Positions 16,812 to 29,296 of a stretch of 49,081 bases of DNA are shown here, one piece after another (positions within the stretch are counted from its first letter, which is position 1; every line of letters begins with the position of its first letter). The translations under genes and the position numbers were made by a program. This DNA is from Pseudomonadota bacterium (GTDB lineage Bacteria > Pseudomonadota > Alphaproteobacteria > Sphingomonadales > Sphingomonadaceae), in NCBI GenBank assembly GCA_023457895.1, contig JAEXAY010000007.1, forward strand, positions 1 through 49,081. The letters run 5' to 3'. The notes under the pieces were generated by a model, which saw nothing but the letters and a program-made list of their open reading frames with translations, had not been told where the DNA came from and did not search any database.

Positions 16812-18412
16812 TGTGTCAGCCTCAATTTTGTTATTGTACCGGCGATGTTCTGGAACGTAGAATTCAATTGTGCGGCGCTTACGTTGTCCTTGGCGTGATC
16901 TTCGTCGGTCGCACAGTGTCGTAGTGCTACAGCATCATCGCTTGTTCCTTTTACGGAGACTTCGCTGCCAAACGCTAGAACCCACAATTCCGGTTCAGAT
17001 TGCTCGCCGGCTCTCGCTGTTTTGATCTGATCGCACAGAAAATTGAAGCGGTTGCGCATGCGGCTAAGTTGCGGGTAGCCAACACGCTTTTCATATCTTT
17101 CATAGCCATAGTTCGAGACGGCCCCTTGGCTCGTATACTCCGTCAGCATGCCGTCGGTCATAAAAATGAGGTGACGGCGCACAGGCAGGCCATTGTCTGG
17201 CGGATCGGCATTGGGGGTTTCGAACAGACCTACAGGGGCAAGGAGCCGCATGCCCCACATCATGCCAACATCATGGTACGTACCGCCCGTAGTGAACAGA
17301 GCGTCGATTTTTGTCTTGAGCGCGTTCTTGAGTGCCGAATTATCTTTGGGATAGGTGGTAAGCAATTGAGCGGCGGGAGGGCAAGTGTAATAGGTGCTAT
17401 TTCCGTTTACTCTCCAGTTCGGCTTCCACTTCTTAACCTCATGGGTGAGATCAATGGTGCCGGATATATCGCGACGGACGTCGGTCGGCGGAACATATTC
17501 AGGGTCGAGGTCAGACGGAACTGTGAACTCCATAGCAGGGTCGACTACTGCCTTTGTTGCGACCTCCTGCACGCAACCGTCCCACCTAGACGGCGTATAA
17601 CTGCTCACCGACTGGGTCAAATAAGTCTGAACGTCGGTCTTGTCGTCTAAAGTCGGCCGATTTCGATAAGAATCCCAGCCTGTCGTATAGGCCCAACGCG
17701 TTGCAAAATACTTCGTGGGGATAAGTTTGCCCACATTGGTGTTCCAAGAATAGGGTACATAACCGATGCGCACGCGGGCGCCGCCAGTTTGCCCGTCGAC
17801 TAACGTGTCGACAAAATTCTTTACGGCGGTCTTGAGTGCGGTGATTTTTTTGGTTCTGTCCGTTTTCGAAACGGGGTCCTCCATCGATCCTGTTACGTCG
17901 AGGACCAGAACAACGTCTACATTGGTTCCCGATTCATATCGAGACGAACAATTTGCTGTAAGGTCCGTCTCCGAAAAACCGAACATACTCATGATAAACG
18001 GCCGCATTGTCGTCGCGGCTGCGCCGTTCAAGCTGGTCGGTGCGGTATCGGCGGGGGTTCCAGCGGGTACGGAGATCGAAAAACTTCGGCTTTTGCTGCC
18101 GTAAACCCCTTCAGGAAAGTTGAAGTTGAATGTATCTTCTCCCGCCTGGACGATGGAACTTGCGAGGCTGGTCGAGTAGGGATTGGAGACGGATTTCATT
18201 TGCTGCCGTGCAGCCAGAATACCCGCGTCACAGGATTGTTGCAGACGTGTCTTTGCCGCATAATAGCGGCTCATATCTACGCCAGATCCGACGAGGGCAA
18301 GCAGAGGGAACATTGCGAGGGCTGTTATCCACATGATATTCCCGCTGTCGTCCTCGACTGACCTTACGGCGGACAATAGTGAATTACGGACTGATTTCAG
18401 CTTGCAGGACAT
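16808..18412 (-). CDS. TadG-like Flp pilus protein with vWA domain
   Basis: 534 aa and first gene of the leftward Tad trio. The N-terminus has the TadE/G helix (GNIMWITALAMFPLLALVG) and YYAAKTRLQQSCDAGILAA. From about residue 166 a von Willebrand factor A domain begins, DVVLVLDVTGSMEDP, with a MIDAS-type DxTGS at 172-176. The frame extends to 18466, but ATG 18412 is preceded by GGGGGAAATATCCG, a good ribosome site, and gives the normal N-terminus. Such proteins are envelope-anchored and linked to Flp pilus function or adhesion. The divergent gene starts about 120 bases away. Confidence 0.85.
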   Translation of the reverse strand: MSCKLKSVRNSLLSAVRSVEDDSGNIMWITALAMFPLLALVGSGVDMSRYYAAKTRLQQSCDAGILAARQQMKSVSNPYSTSLASSIVQAGEDTFNFNFPEGVYGSKSRSFSISVPAGTPADTAPTSLNGAAATTMRPFIMSMFGFSETDLTANCSSRYESGTNVDVVLVLDVTGSMEDPVSKTDRTKKITALKTAVKNFVDTLVDGQTGGARVRIGYVPYSWNTNVGKLIPTKYFATRWAYTTGWDSYRNRPTLDDKTDVQTYLTQSVSSYTPSRWDGCVQEVATKAVVDPAMEFTVPSDLDPEYVPPTDVRRDISGTIDLTHEVKKWKPNWRVNGNSTYYTCPPAAQLLTTYPKDNSALKNALKTKIDALFTTGGTYHDVGMMWGMRLLAPVGLFETPNADPPDNGLPVRRHLIFMTDGMLTEYTSQGAVSNYGYERYEKRVGYPQLSRMRNRFNFLCDQIKTARAGEQSEPELWVLAFGSEVSVKGTSDDAVALRHCATDEDHAKDNVSAAQLNSTFQNIAGTITKLRLTQ

Positions 18413-18531
18413 CGGATATTTCCCCCATGTGTTACCATGCGCAATATATGCGGGTGACACAAACAATCCCGTTCGGATTACAGTGTTTGAGGTTTCCAGT
18501 CCGTCAAAAGGGATGGTTAATTGAGTGTAAA

Positions 18532-19239
18532 ATGTGCAGCGACCGTTCTCCCAATGTATTGAAAGAATACGAGAAGGCCGGTCTGGTTCAAGATATCGGG
18601 CTGCGCAATCCGTTGCTCTCCACCTTGTTGCCTCGGCAAGCGCGTGCCCGGATTGCGGCGTTGTGGGCGTTGGACGCTGAACTGGCGAAGGTTCTTGCGC
18701 ATGCTCGGGATCCCTATCTTAGATTGATGCGGTTTACCTGGTGGCGTGACCAACTGGCTGCACTTGTTCGTCACTCTGGACCGGCACCGCACCCTGTTCT
18801 GCAAGAGTTGGCCATGTACGGTGGCGCACGCGAATTGCCGCTATATTCGCATATTAAACTGGAAGAACTGGCCGACATTTGGGCGGATTGTAATGCCCAT
18901 GACGAGACCGGTCTAAACCAGTTTGGTGTTGCTCGCGGGACATGGTTGTTTTCGGCAACAACCTATTTGCTGACCGGAGATCAACAACTGCAAAGCCGGA
19001 GCGAGGCAGGCGGGCGATGGGGTGAAATTGACGCGCTATTGCGGTTTGGGCAAAAACCGTACCGAGATGAACTTTTGACGGAAGCAGCGCATGGACCGCG
19101 TCCCTTTTTATGCCTCCGGCAGACGGTTGCTTTGGATGCGGCACTTGCCCTCGCTTTTAAGCGTGCTCGCGCCCGGGGGCGATGGCGGCCGTTACAGGAA
19201 CAAGCGCTCCTTTTTCGATTCGGCTTGATCGGGCGTTGA
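18532..19239 (+). CDS. Squalene/phytoene synthase-family protein (NDUFAF6-like)
   Basis: A 235-residue all-helical protein that looks like the squalene/phytoene synthase fold, closest in style to the short NDUFAF6-type alphaproteobacterial branch. Support: ALWALDAELAKVLAHARDP, LRLMRFTWWRDQL, and the LFSATTYLLTG region. The paired aspartate-rich substrate motifs of true phytoene synthases are not evident in their usual places, so terpene synthesis should not be assumed; NDUFAF6 itself is a complex I assembly factor. The ATG at 18532 has only a weak ribosome site (GAG), so a start slightly elsewhere is possible. It is divergent from the TadG-like gene. Confidence 0.7.
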   Translation: MCSDRSPNVLKEYEKAGLVQDIGLRNPLLSTLLPRQARARIAALWALDAELAKVLAHARDPYLRLMRFTWWRDQLAALVRHSGPAPHPVLQELAMYGGARELPLYSHIKLEELADIWADCNAHDETGLNQFGVARGTWLFSATTYLLTGDQQLQSRSEAGGRWGEIDALLRFGQKPYRDELLTEAAHGPRPFLCLRQTVALDAALALAFKRARARGRWRPLQEQALLFRFGLIGR

Positions 19240-19279
19240 TGAAAGAATAATCCTCGTTCGCACAGGAAGGGGGCAAGAT

Positions 19280-19755
19280 ATGAAAGGCTTTCTGGGTGGC
19301 GCCCTATCCAGCCTTCTCCTTGTTCTCGGGGGATGGCTGTTGTGGCAGGGGCGTAGCGAGGCAATTTCAAGGGGCCAGAGCGAACTGTCTCTAACCGGCG
19401 AGGCGGCGCCGGAGCCATTAATGCTTCCGGAAGGCGCCAGCGGGGTGCGCGGAAACGCACCGCCACGCTTGCCCGAACCGCCGCAGGCTGCGCCTAAAAC
19501 ACGCGAGGAAAAACGCTTTAACCGTTATGACAAGGATCGTGATGACGTCATAACGCGGATCGAGTTGATGGGTAGCCGGACCAAGGATTTCAAAAAACTC
19601 GACAAGGACGGCAATAATCTTCTGAGCTTCGAGGAATGGGCGGTCAAAACTTCGGAGAAGTTCGCTGCCGCCGACGTGGATCGCAATGGACGACTGACGC
19701 GGGGCGAATTTGCTACAACGGCGCCGAAGCCCCGACCCAAGCCGGCGTGCAGTTG

Positions 19756-19759
<4 letters not shown>
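19280..19759 (+). CDS. EF-hand protein, signal-anchored
   Basis: 159 aa. An N-terminal hydrophobic signal/anchor (FLGGALSSLLLVLGGWLLW) and a Pro-rich spacer lead to three EF-hand calcium loops in tandem: DKDRDDVITRIE, DKDGNNLLSFEE and DVDRNGRLTRGE, all with acidic residues at the coordinating positions. It is probably a periplasmic calcium-binding protein; its partner is unknown. The last residues are ACSC. AGGAAGGGGG precedes the ATG by about ten bases. The stop overlaps the convergent trmFO stop by four bases. Confidence 0.88.
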
Positions 19760-21105
<1,346 letters not shown>

Positions 21106-21169
21106 TACCGGCCTTTAACCAGCTGCCGCTAGACAGGCAAATAGCGAACAACATCAGGGGGAGTTTGTC

Positions 21170-21829
21170 GTGGGACCAAATGTGAAAGCCATGCCGCTAT
21201 TCTGGGCGGCTGTTGTCGCGGGTGCGTCCTATATGCTGGTAGTAACGGGGAAATGGACAGGCACGCCTATGATCGTCTGGAAAGGCCTCGGCGTTGGTCT
21301 TCTTGCCCTATGGGCCGCCTTGAATGCACGCAGTGTCGACGGCTGGCTGATCGCGCTCGTGATGGCGCTGGGCGCATCGGGTGATGTATTGCTCGACGCA
21401 ATTTCGCTCCAGGCCGGCGGCGTCGTGTTTGCGCTTGGTCACGCGGTTGCGATCTGGCTTTACCTCAAAAAACGCCGCGCGAAGCTGAGCCCGTCGCAGG
21501 CGCTGCTGGCTGGACTGACCGTGCCGCTGTCGGTATTCGCCGCATGGAAACTTCTTGGCGGTGGAGTGCAGGGGTTGCAGGCCGCGCTCTATACTTTTTT
21601 TGTCGCCGCAATGGCTGCCGCCGCGTGGATCAGCCGCTTCCCGCGATACCGCACCGGAATCGGCGCGATGCTGTTCCTTGCGAGTGACTTGCTGATCTTT
21701 TCCCGTTTCGGAGCGCTCAAGGGAAGCCAGCTGCCAGATATCATGGTGTGGCCACTCTATTTCGCAGGGCAAGCGCTGATCACGTGGGGCGTGGTGCGCG
21801 TACTGCGACGAGATCCTGCACAGGGTTAG
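21170..21829 (+). CDS. YhhN/TMEM86 family membrane protein (lysoplasmalogenase-like)
   Basis: 219 aa with about seven transmembrane helices. The YhhN family pattern is present: LGASGDVLLD in the middle, and GAMLFLASDLLIFSRFG near the end. Eukaryotic relatives hydrolyse lysoplasmalogens; the bacterial substrate is unproven. The start is GTG at 21170, with CAGGGGGAG seven bases upstream and no better ATG. It is divergent from trmFO across a short shared promoter region. Confidence 0.85.
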   Translation: MGPNVKAMPLFWAAVVAGASYMLVVTGKWTGTPMIVWKGLGVGLLALWAALNARSVDGWLIALVMALGASGDVLLDAISLQAGGVVFALGHAVAIWLYLKKRRAKLSPSQALLAGLTVPLSVFAAWKLLGGGVQGLQAALYTFFVAAMAAAAWISRFPRYRTGIGAMLFLASDLLIFSRFGALKGSQLPDIMVWPLYFAGQALITWGVVRVLRRDPAQG

Positions 21830-21876
21830 CGGGGCAGGTTGCTGGGCAATAACGTCATGATATGCTAGGATGCGCA

Positions 21877-22317
21877 ATGACCAAGCCCCATGTTTATACG
21901 ATCGGCTATGAAAAAACCACGCAGGCGGAATTTATTGCTGCGCTAAAAGCGGCCGGAGTGACACAGGTAATTGACGTGCGGGCGCGGCCGATTTCTCGTA
22001 AACCGGGCTTTTCGAAGAATGTCCTTGCCGCAAGCCTGGCAGCGGAAAAGATCGATTATCTGGGGCTTCCTGCACTGGGAACTCCGGCGGAAGGACGAGC
22101 GGCGGCACTTGACCATCGGCTGGACGATCTAGAACATATTTACAGCAAGCAACTCAATACCCCCGAAGCGGATCTTGCGGCCCAGCGTTTGCGCGAAGCG
22201 GTACACGAGCAACCGTCGGCGCTCCTTTGTTACGAACGCGATCCGGCGTTTTGCCATCGCACGCTGCTGCGGAAGAAAAAACTGCGCGGCTATCCTGTTA
22301 CCGATCTTTTTCCCTAG
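21877..22317 (+). CDS. DUF488 domain-containing protein
   Basis: 146 aa. The DUF488 family is recognised by the opening YTIGYEKTTQAEFIAAL, the motif VIDVRARPISRKPGFSK, LGLPALGTP, and the closing LLCYERDPAFCHRTLL with its Cys-x4-Asp-x3-Cys-His cluster. Function is unknown; the conserved Cys/His residues suggest metal binding or a catalytic role. An ATG five codons earlier (21862) is possible, but AGGA sits six bases before 21877. It is convergent with the HVA1 gene. Confidence 0.88.
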   Translation: MTKPHVYTIGYEKTTQAEFIAALKAAGVTQVIDVRARPISRKPGFSKNVLAASLAAEKIDYLGLPALGTPAEGRAAALDHRLDDLEHIYSKQLNTPEADLAAQRLREAVHEQPSALLCYERDPAFCHRTLLRKKKLRGYPVTDLFP

Positions 22318-22328
22318 ATCGGGTTTCA

Positions 22329-22535
22329 CTAGATCCTGGTGAGCGCCTTGCCCTTGTGCGCGGCGATATGATCGGTCTTGTCGCTCTTGATCTCATATTG
22401 CGGTTCATCGGCGGATGCGTGATGCGTGTAGCCTTTATAGTCAAAGTCCCGCTTGTGGACCTTGATGATCTTGCCCGATACGCGTCCGGCTTCGCTGTTC
22501 CAGCTGACATGATCGCCAACCTTGAAGATCGTCAT
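22329..22535 (-). CDS. HVA1 family (DUF2945) small protein
   Basis: 68 aa. The TUDOR-like HVA1/DUF2945 fold is suggested by FKVGDHVSWNSEAGRVSGKI and by THHASADEPQYEIKSDKTDHIAAHKG. The biological role is unknown in bacteria. The start at 22535 rather than the in-frame ATG at 22556 is supported by a perfect AAGGAGG seven bases upstream. A weak EcfG-like sequence (GGATA-N16-CGTT, 22559-22583) lies just before it; it matches only six of nine consensus bases, so I do not list it as a promoter. Confidence 0.85.
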   Translation of the reverse strand: MTIFKVGDHVSWNSEAGRVSGKIIKVHKRDFDYKGYTHHASADEPQYEIKSDKTDHIAAHKGKALTRI

Positions 22536-22618
22536 GATGAAGCCTCCTTCGCTCAAGCAACGCGAAGGAGCGCTTAAATATCCGCTTTCAGGCTTTGGTC
22601 ATGTGACCCTGATTGCCA

Positions 22619-25351
<2,733 letters not shown>

Positions 25352-25461
25352 TTTTCGGCCTTTTTTGGCTATTTTTTATGATGTTCGGGCTCTAGCGGAG
25401 CGGTGCCGCAAAGGCCAGCCCAAAGGGGCCGGGCGATGGTTTTTTACGCGCTGTCGCCGTC

Positions 25462-26226
25462 TTAACGAACGCGGGTGAAAAGCCAGATATGGTCGTCGCT
25501 CGCGGTCTTGTCGAAACTGTAGCCGTCGCTGTCGAACTGCTTGAGCGCTTCCGGATCAGACAGGTGATGTTCGCAAAGGTAGCGTGCCATCATGCCGCGC
25601 GCCCGTTTGGCCGCGAAACTGTTGAAACGCAGGCCGTTGGGACCATGCTCGCGAAAATCAATCGTAATGACTCGGGTGGCATCAGAAAGCCGAGGGCCGA
25701 GCGCCTGCCAATATTCCTGGCTGGCGAGATTGATGAGGACGTTATCATCGGCTTGCGCCATGTCAGCCTCAAGTAGCCGGGCCAGGTCATCGCCCCAATA
25801 TTGATAAAGTGTTTTTCCGCGCGGGCGCGGTGACCAGCGTGTTCCCATCTCGAGGCGATAGGGCTTGATCGCGTCCAAGGGTTTCAAAAGGCCATAAAGG
25901 CCGGACAATATGCGCACATGCTCCTGCGCAAAGGCGATCGCGGCGTCGTCGAGGCTACGCGCTTCAAAGCCGTGATAGACATCGCCGTTGAATGCGAACA
26001 GGGCGGGGCGTTCGGGCGCTTTGGCAAAATCGCGGAAACGCTCTGCGTTGAGCTTGCCGAGGCTGTCCGAAATATGCATCAGTTGCGAAAGCTTGCGGGC
26101 GCCAAGTTTCGCGGCGCGGGCGGCCGCTTCTTTGGCGCGAGCGGCGAAGACCGGAAGCGATGGTGTGACGTCGGGTAAGGGACGTTTGTAGTCAAGCGAC
26201 TTGGCGGGAGACAGAACAGCGAACAT
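25462..26226 (-). CDS. yaaA: Peroxide stress protein YaaA
   Basis: 254 aa, UPF0246/DUF328 family. In E. coli YaaA lowers free intracellular iron under hydrogen peroxide stress and has a DNA-binding fold. The start MFAVLSPAKSLDYKRPLPD, the motif YHGFEARSLDDAAI, LSGLYGLLKPLDAIKPYRLEMGT and the end FDKTASDDHIWLFTR are all typical. A 196-bp AT-richer intergenic region separates it from the divergent fused protein. It contains TGACGTCA at 26382-26389, but no OxyR-like site that I can defend. Confidence 0.95.
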   Translation of the reverse strand: MFAVLSPAKSLDYKRPLPDVTPSLPVFAARAKEAAARAAKLGARKLSQLMHISDSLGKLNAERFRDFAKAPERPALFAFNGDVYHGFEARSLDDAAIAFAQEHVRILSGLYGLLKPLDAIKPYRLEMGTRWSPRPRGKTLYQYWGDDLARLLEADMAQADDNVLINLASQEYWQALGPRLSDATRVITIDFREHGPNGLRFNSFAAKRARGMMARYLCEHHLSDPEALKQFDSDGYSFDKTASDDHIWLFTRVR

Positions 26227-26380
26227 GGAAGCCAGCCTTAGGATGCAACGCGGCTTGCGTCAAAAGGCTTTGGCCGCGATAGATGCACGATGTCAGCTTG
26301 TTTGAACTTCATACAGTTTCTTAAGTGTGCGACACTCAATGTGCTTCTTTCAGGTGTCGAATCTTTGCGCTCATGGCGCC

Positions 26381-26390
26381 ATGACGTCAG
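26381..26390. repeat. TGACGTCA palindrome in the yaaA / 26423 intergenic region
   Basis: ATGACGTCAG (8-bp palindrome at 26382-26389), 33 bases before the ATG at 26423, inside an AT-rich region. It is one of nine TGACGTCA sites in the window and one of only two between genes. Confidence 0.4.
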
Positions 26391-26422
26391 TTTAAATATC
26401 TATAAATGAACGATTTTGATCT

Positions 26423-27634
26423 ATGGCGCTGATTGCATTGATACTTGCGAGCGAACCGGTAGCAAACGGCGGTGATCATCTGCGCGCCTGTCTGCCAATT
26501 GCCGGAACTCCGTTGCTGGAACGTCAGGCGGAACGGGCGCTCGCTGCAGGCGCAACGATGATCTGCGTCGGTGTGACGACGCTGCCCCGGTCGGTCACCG
26601 GGGTTATTGACCGGCTTAATGCGCGCGGCGTTGAAGCCCGGCCGGTGCGTCGCATGGGTGAGATACTGGCCTGCATGAATGAGAATGATCGTCTTCTACT
26701 GGTAGCGGACGCCGTTCACGCCGCACCAAGTCAGTACCGGCAGATCGCGTCCGCGACTCCGCCCGCACTGCTGGTGGCGCCTGATGGGCCGGCGACGATG
26801 CATTTTGAACGGGTTGACGCGACGGCACGGTGGGGAGGCCTCGCGCTTTTGCCTTATGCGCTGCTGGCCGAGCAGGCGCAGATCCCCGAAGATTGGGATA
26901 TCGGATCAACCCTGTTGCGCAGCGCGGTACAGGCTGGTGCCCGGCGTATCACCATTGACCCCGGGTTGTTCGAGCGCGGGGAAATCGCACTGGTCCATGA
27001 CAGTGCCACGGCGGCAGCAATTGAAACGCGGCTGATGCAAAATATTCGCTTTGCAGGTGGTGGAACGGGCAAGGCGTTGCTGTTTGCACCCCTGACTCGA
27101 TTGATCGGACCGGCGCTGCTCAAGCGCAACGTGCCTACGATGGCTCTGCTTGGCGGAGGAATTTTGCTGATCATCGCCGGGCTCGGCCTGATAGGGTGGG
27201 GCTATGTAATTGCCGGGGCTGGAAGCGGGATGGCGGGGGCGCTGGTGACTTCATTGGGACGCTTTCAGCGGACGATCCGAAAAGCTGGAAGTCATGAACA
27301 TATCGCATCGAAAATTTTTGATTTTATTGTATTATTATTCCCATTTTCCTTGGTTTTACCTGACGTCTTAGCCAGCACACGCGCACCGGTTCTTGACAGT
27401 TTTATCCTTTCGGCAGCGCTGGCAATAACCGTGCTCTCGATCACCGCGCGTCGAATCCCGCAACTCACGGCAGACTCGAGCGGGTCCGACGCTCTGCTCC
27501 CGGATGGAGAGTTTTTCCTGGTTCTGCTCGTTTTTGCGGCAATTGCGGGGCAACCGCTTGCCGCGATTCCGGCCGCATTGCTGGCCGCGTCGGCAATTCT
27601 GCTTGCCTGGTTGTGGATGCCGTCGCGGAATTAA
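26423..27634 (+). CDS. Degenerate nucleotidyltransferase / CDP-alcohol phosphotransferase-like fusion
   Basis: 403 aa, no firm family assignment. Residues ~1-210 resemble a sugar or inositol-phosphate nucleotidyltransferase (ACLPIAGTPLLERQAERAL, then RLLLVADAVHAA), but the glycine-rich NTP loop and its lysine are absent. Residues ~215-400 are membranous: FAPLTRLIGPALLKRNVPT resembles the start of a CDP-alcohol phosphotransferase domain. Where its DGx2ARx8Gx3Dx3D catalytic motif should lie, the sequence reads GMAGALVTSLGRF and onward, without the aspartates. This mirrors the fused IPCT-DIPPS layout, probably without catalysis. Rare AT-rich codons encode the helix near 27305-27365. There is no clear ribosome site. 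Confidence 0.6.
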   Translation: MALIALILASEPVANGGDHLRACLPIAGTPLLERQAERALAAGATMICVGVTTLPRSVTGVIDRLNARGVEARPVRRMGEILACMNENDRLLLVADAVHAAPSQYRQIASATPPALLVAPDGPATMHFERVDATARWGGLALLPYALLAEQAQIPEDWDIGSTLLRSAVQAGARRITIDPGLFERGEIALVHDSATAAAIETRLMQNIRFAGGGTGKALLFAPLTRLIGPALLKRNVPTMALLGGGILLIIAGLGLIGWGYVIAGAGSGMAGALVTSLGRFQRTIRKAGSHEHIASKIFDFIVLLFPFSLVLPDVLASTRAPVLDSFILSAALAITVLSITARRIPQLTADSSGSDALLPDGEFFLVLLVFAAIAGQPLAAIPAALLAASAILLAWLWMPSRN

Positions 27635-27795
27635 CGGGTTGGCCATTATCCAGCCAGCGCGAAACATAGCCATGGGTTTACATGTCGTTAACCTTATTTT
27701 GCTAGGGCGCAGACGGTGATGTCTGCAAGGCGTTCCTTTCATCCCGATCCCGCCGTTTCGCGGCACAGCCGTTCGGCGGTTGGAGGCGCGCGGCC

Positions 27796-29244
27796 ATGAT
27801 GGCACAAACGGTGATCCGGGCCGAAGTCGATGGCGCTGCAAGGCTGGTGCGTAGCGACGCTCCGCTTGCCGGGCTTCAGGCCCGTGCTGGCGGCATGGTG
27901 GAAGGCCCACTGGTCATCCCGCAACTGGCCCGTCTCGCGCGTCTCGCCATGCGTCTCGACACGCCTATCAGCCGTCCGATCATTGCCGGCGATGATGACT
28001 GTGATATTTCGATGTGGGTCCGGGTGACGCCTAGGGAGGAAGGCGCGATTCTTGAAATTGTCGACTGGGTAGAGACCGAGCGGGCGGCGCGTATTTATCG
28101 CAGCGACGCCGTCGCGTCAAAACCACGGCTGACACTCGATACCGTGCTAGTTCCCCAGAAAAACTGGGACTGGGCCTGCAATCCCCAGTTGCGCCTGACC
28201 GAACTGGCGCTCAGCAATGGAGCATTTGATGGCGGCCTCGATCGCTGGATCGGACATTCGCTCGCAGAAGTCTTCAAGCTGCAACCGGACAGCAAGGGAC
28301 AATTTCCTCTGCTACTCGCACTTGCCGGTCAACAGGCCTTTTCCGGCCAGGGCGCGCTTGCCGCGCTTGATGATGATCGGATGATCGAACTGCAGGCCGC
28401 GCCTTTTTATGACGATGCCGGGCAGTTTTTGGGCTATCGTGGAACGGCTGGCGGGTTTCTGGCTGTGTCGCCCGGCGGTGACGGGGAAGAGCTTGTCCTG
28501 ACGGATGTCGCGCCGGAAAGGATTGAGGATAGCGGTGATGACCATAGCGACCTGATGGGCATGGGGCCACGCACCGGAGATTTTTCACGACGGATCGATG
28601 GCGCGCTGCGCCGTCCGTTGGGGCGTATCATTGCCAATGCCGAGACCATCTCGGGTAAGCTGGAAGGCCCGATACGGCAGGATTATGCAGCCTATGCCGC
28701 GGATATTGCCGAGGCGGGGCGCCATCTTATGGGGTTGATCGACGATCTGGCCGATTTGCAGGCGATCGAACGCCCTGATTTCAAGCCAGCCAAAGAAGCC
28801 GTGGACCTCGCCGATATCGGCCGCCGGGCAGCCGGTCTGCTGACAATGAAAGCGCGCGACCGCGGTATCACGATTGATGCGCCGGATACGGACGAAACGG
28901 TTATGGCAACCGGCGAATTCCGCCGCGCCTTGCAAATTCTGATCAACCTCGTCGGCAATGCGATCCGCTATTCGCCCGAGGGATCGATGATCTGGATCCG
29001 CGCCGAAAATGACAATGGACATGCCATGGTGACCGTGGCCGACCAGGGGCATGGCATTGCGGCCGATCAGCAGGAAAAGATTTTCCAGAAGTTCGAACGT
29101 CTTGGCCGCGATGATCAGGGCGGATCGGGTTTGGGTCTTTACATCGCCCGGCGCCTCGCCCGTGCGATGGATGGCGACCTCGTCATTGATAGCGCGCCGG
29201 GGCAGGGCGCGCGTTTCTCGCTGATCCTCCCGAAACGGGCATGA
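27796..29244 (+). CDS. PAS-type sensor histidine kinase homologue lacking the phosphoacceptor histidine
   Basis: 482 aa, soluble, with no transmembrane helix. The N-terminal ~240 residues include a PAS-like region. A HisKA-like segment starts at ~262: DFSRRIDGALRRPL aligns with the usual F-x5-H-E-L-R-T-P-L box but has Gly269 in place of the histidine and Ala for the following glutamate. The HATPase domain is intact: ILINLVGNAIRYSPEG (N box), DQGHGI (G1), IFQKFERLG (F box) and GGSGLGLYIARRLA (G2). It probably binds ATP but cannot autophosphorylate in the normal way; DivL of Caulobacter, with tyrosine there, is a precedent for a kinase-dead regulator. GGAGG lies nine bases before ATG 27796. No response regulator is adjacent. 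Confidence 0.85.
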   Translation: MMAQTVIRAEVDGAARLVRSDAPLAGLQARAGGMVEGPLVIPQLARLARLAMRLDTPISRPIIAGDDDCDISMWVRVTPREEGAILEIVDWVETERAARIYRSDAVASKPRLTLDTVLVPQKNWDWACNPQLRLTELALSNGAFDGGLDRWIGHSLAEVFKLQPDSKGQFPLLLALAGQQAFSGQGALAALDDDRMIELQAAPFYDDAGQFLGYRGTAGGFLAVSPGGDGEELVLTDVAPERIEDSGDDHSDLMGMGPRTGDFSRRIDGALRRPLGRIIANAETISGKLEGPIRQDYAAYAADIAEAGRHLMGLIDDLADLQAIERPDFKPAKEAVDLADIGRRAAGLLTMKARDRGITIDAPDTDETVMATGEFRRALQILINLVGNAIRYSPEGSMIWIRAENDNGHAMVTVADQGHGIAADQQEKIFQKFERLGRDDQGGSGLGLYIARRLARAMDGDLVIDSAPGQGARFSLILPKRA

Positions 29245-29246
29245 AA

Positions 29247-29274
29247 AAGGCCCCCGGACCACTCCGGGAGCCTT
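29247..29274 (-). terminator. Intrinsic terminator of gltA
   Basis: AAGGCCCCCGGA (29247-29258) pairs with TCCGGGAGCCTT (29263-29274) with one mismatch and a CCAC loop. On the minus strand it starts 22 bases after the gltA stop and is followed by a T-run (CCTTTTTCAT). It begins two bases after the kinase stop and may also stop rightward transcription, but there is no T-run on that side. Confidence 0.75.
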
Positions 29275-29296
29275 GTCATCAAGCGATACGCGCAGA

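Noticed and set aside
27720..27750. GGAAC-N16-CGTC on the minus strand, EcfG-like
   Set aside because: It points antisense into the end of the 26423-27634 gene with no gene to drive; matches of this quality occur by chance.
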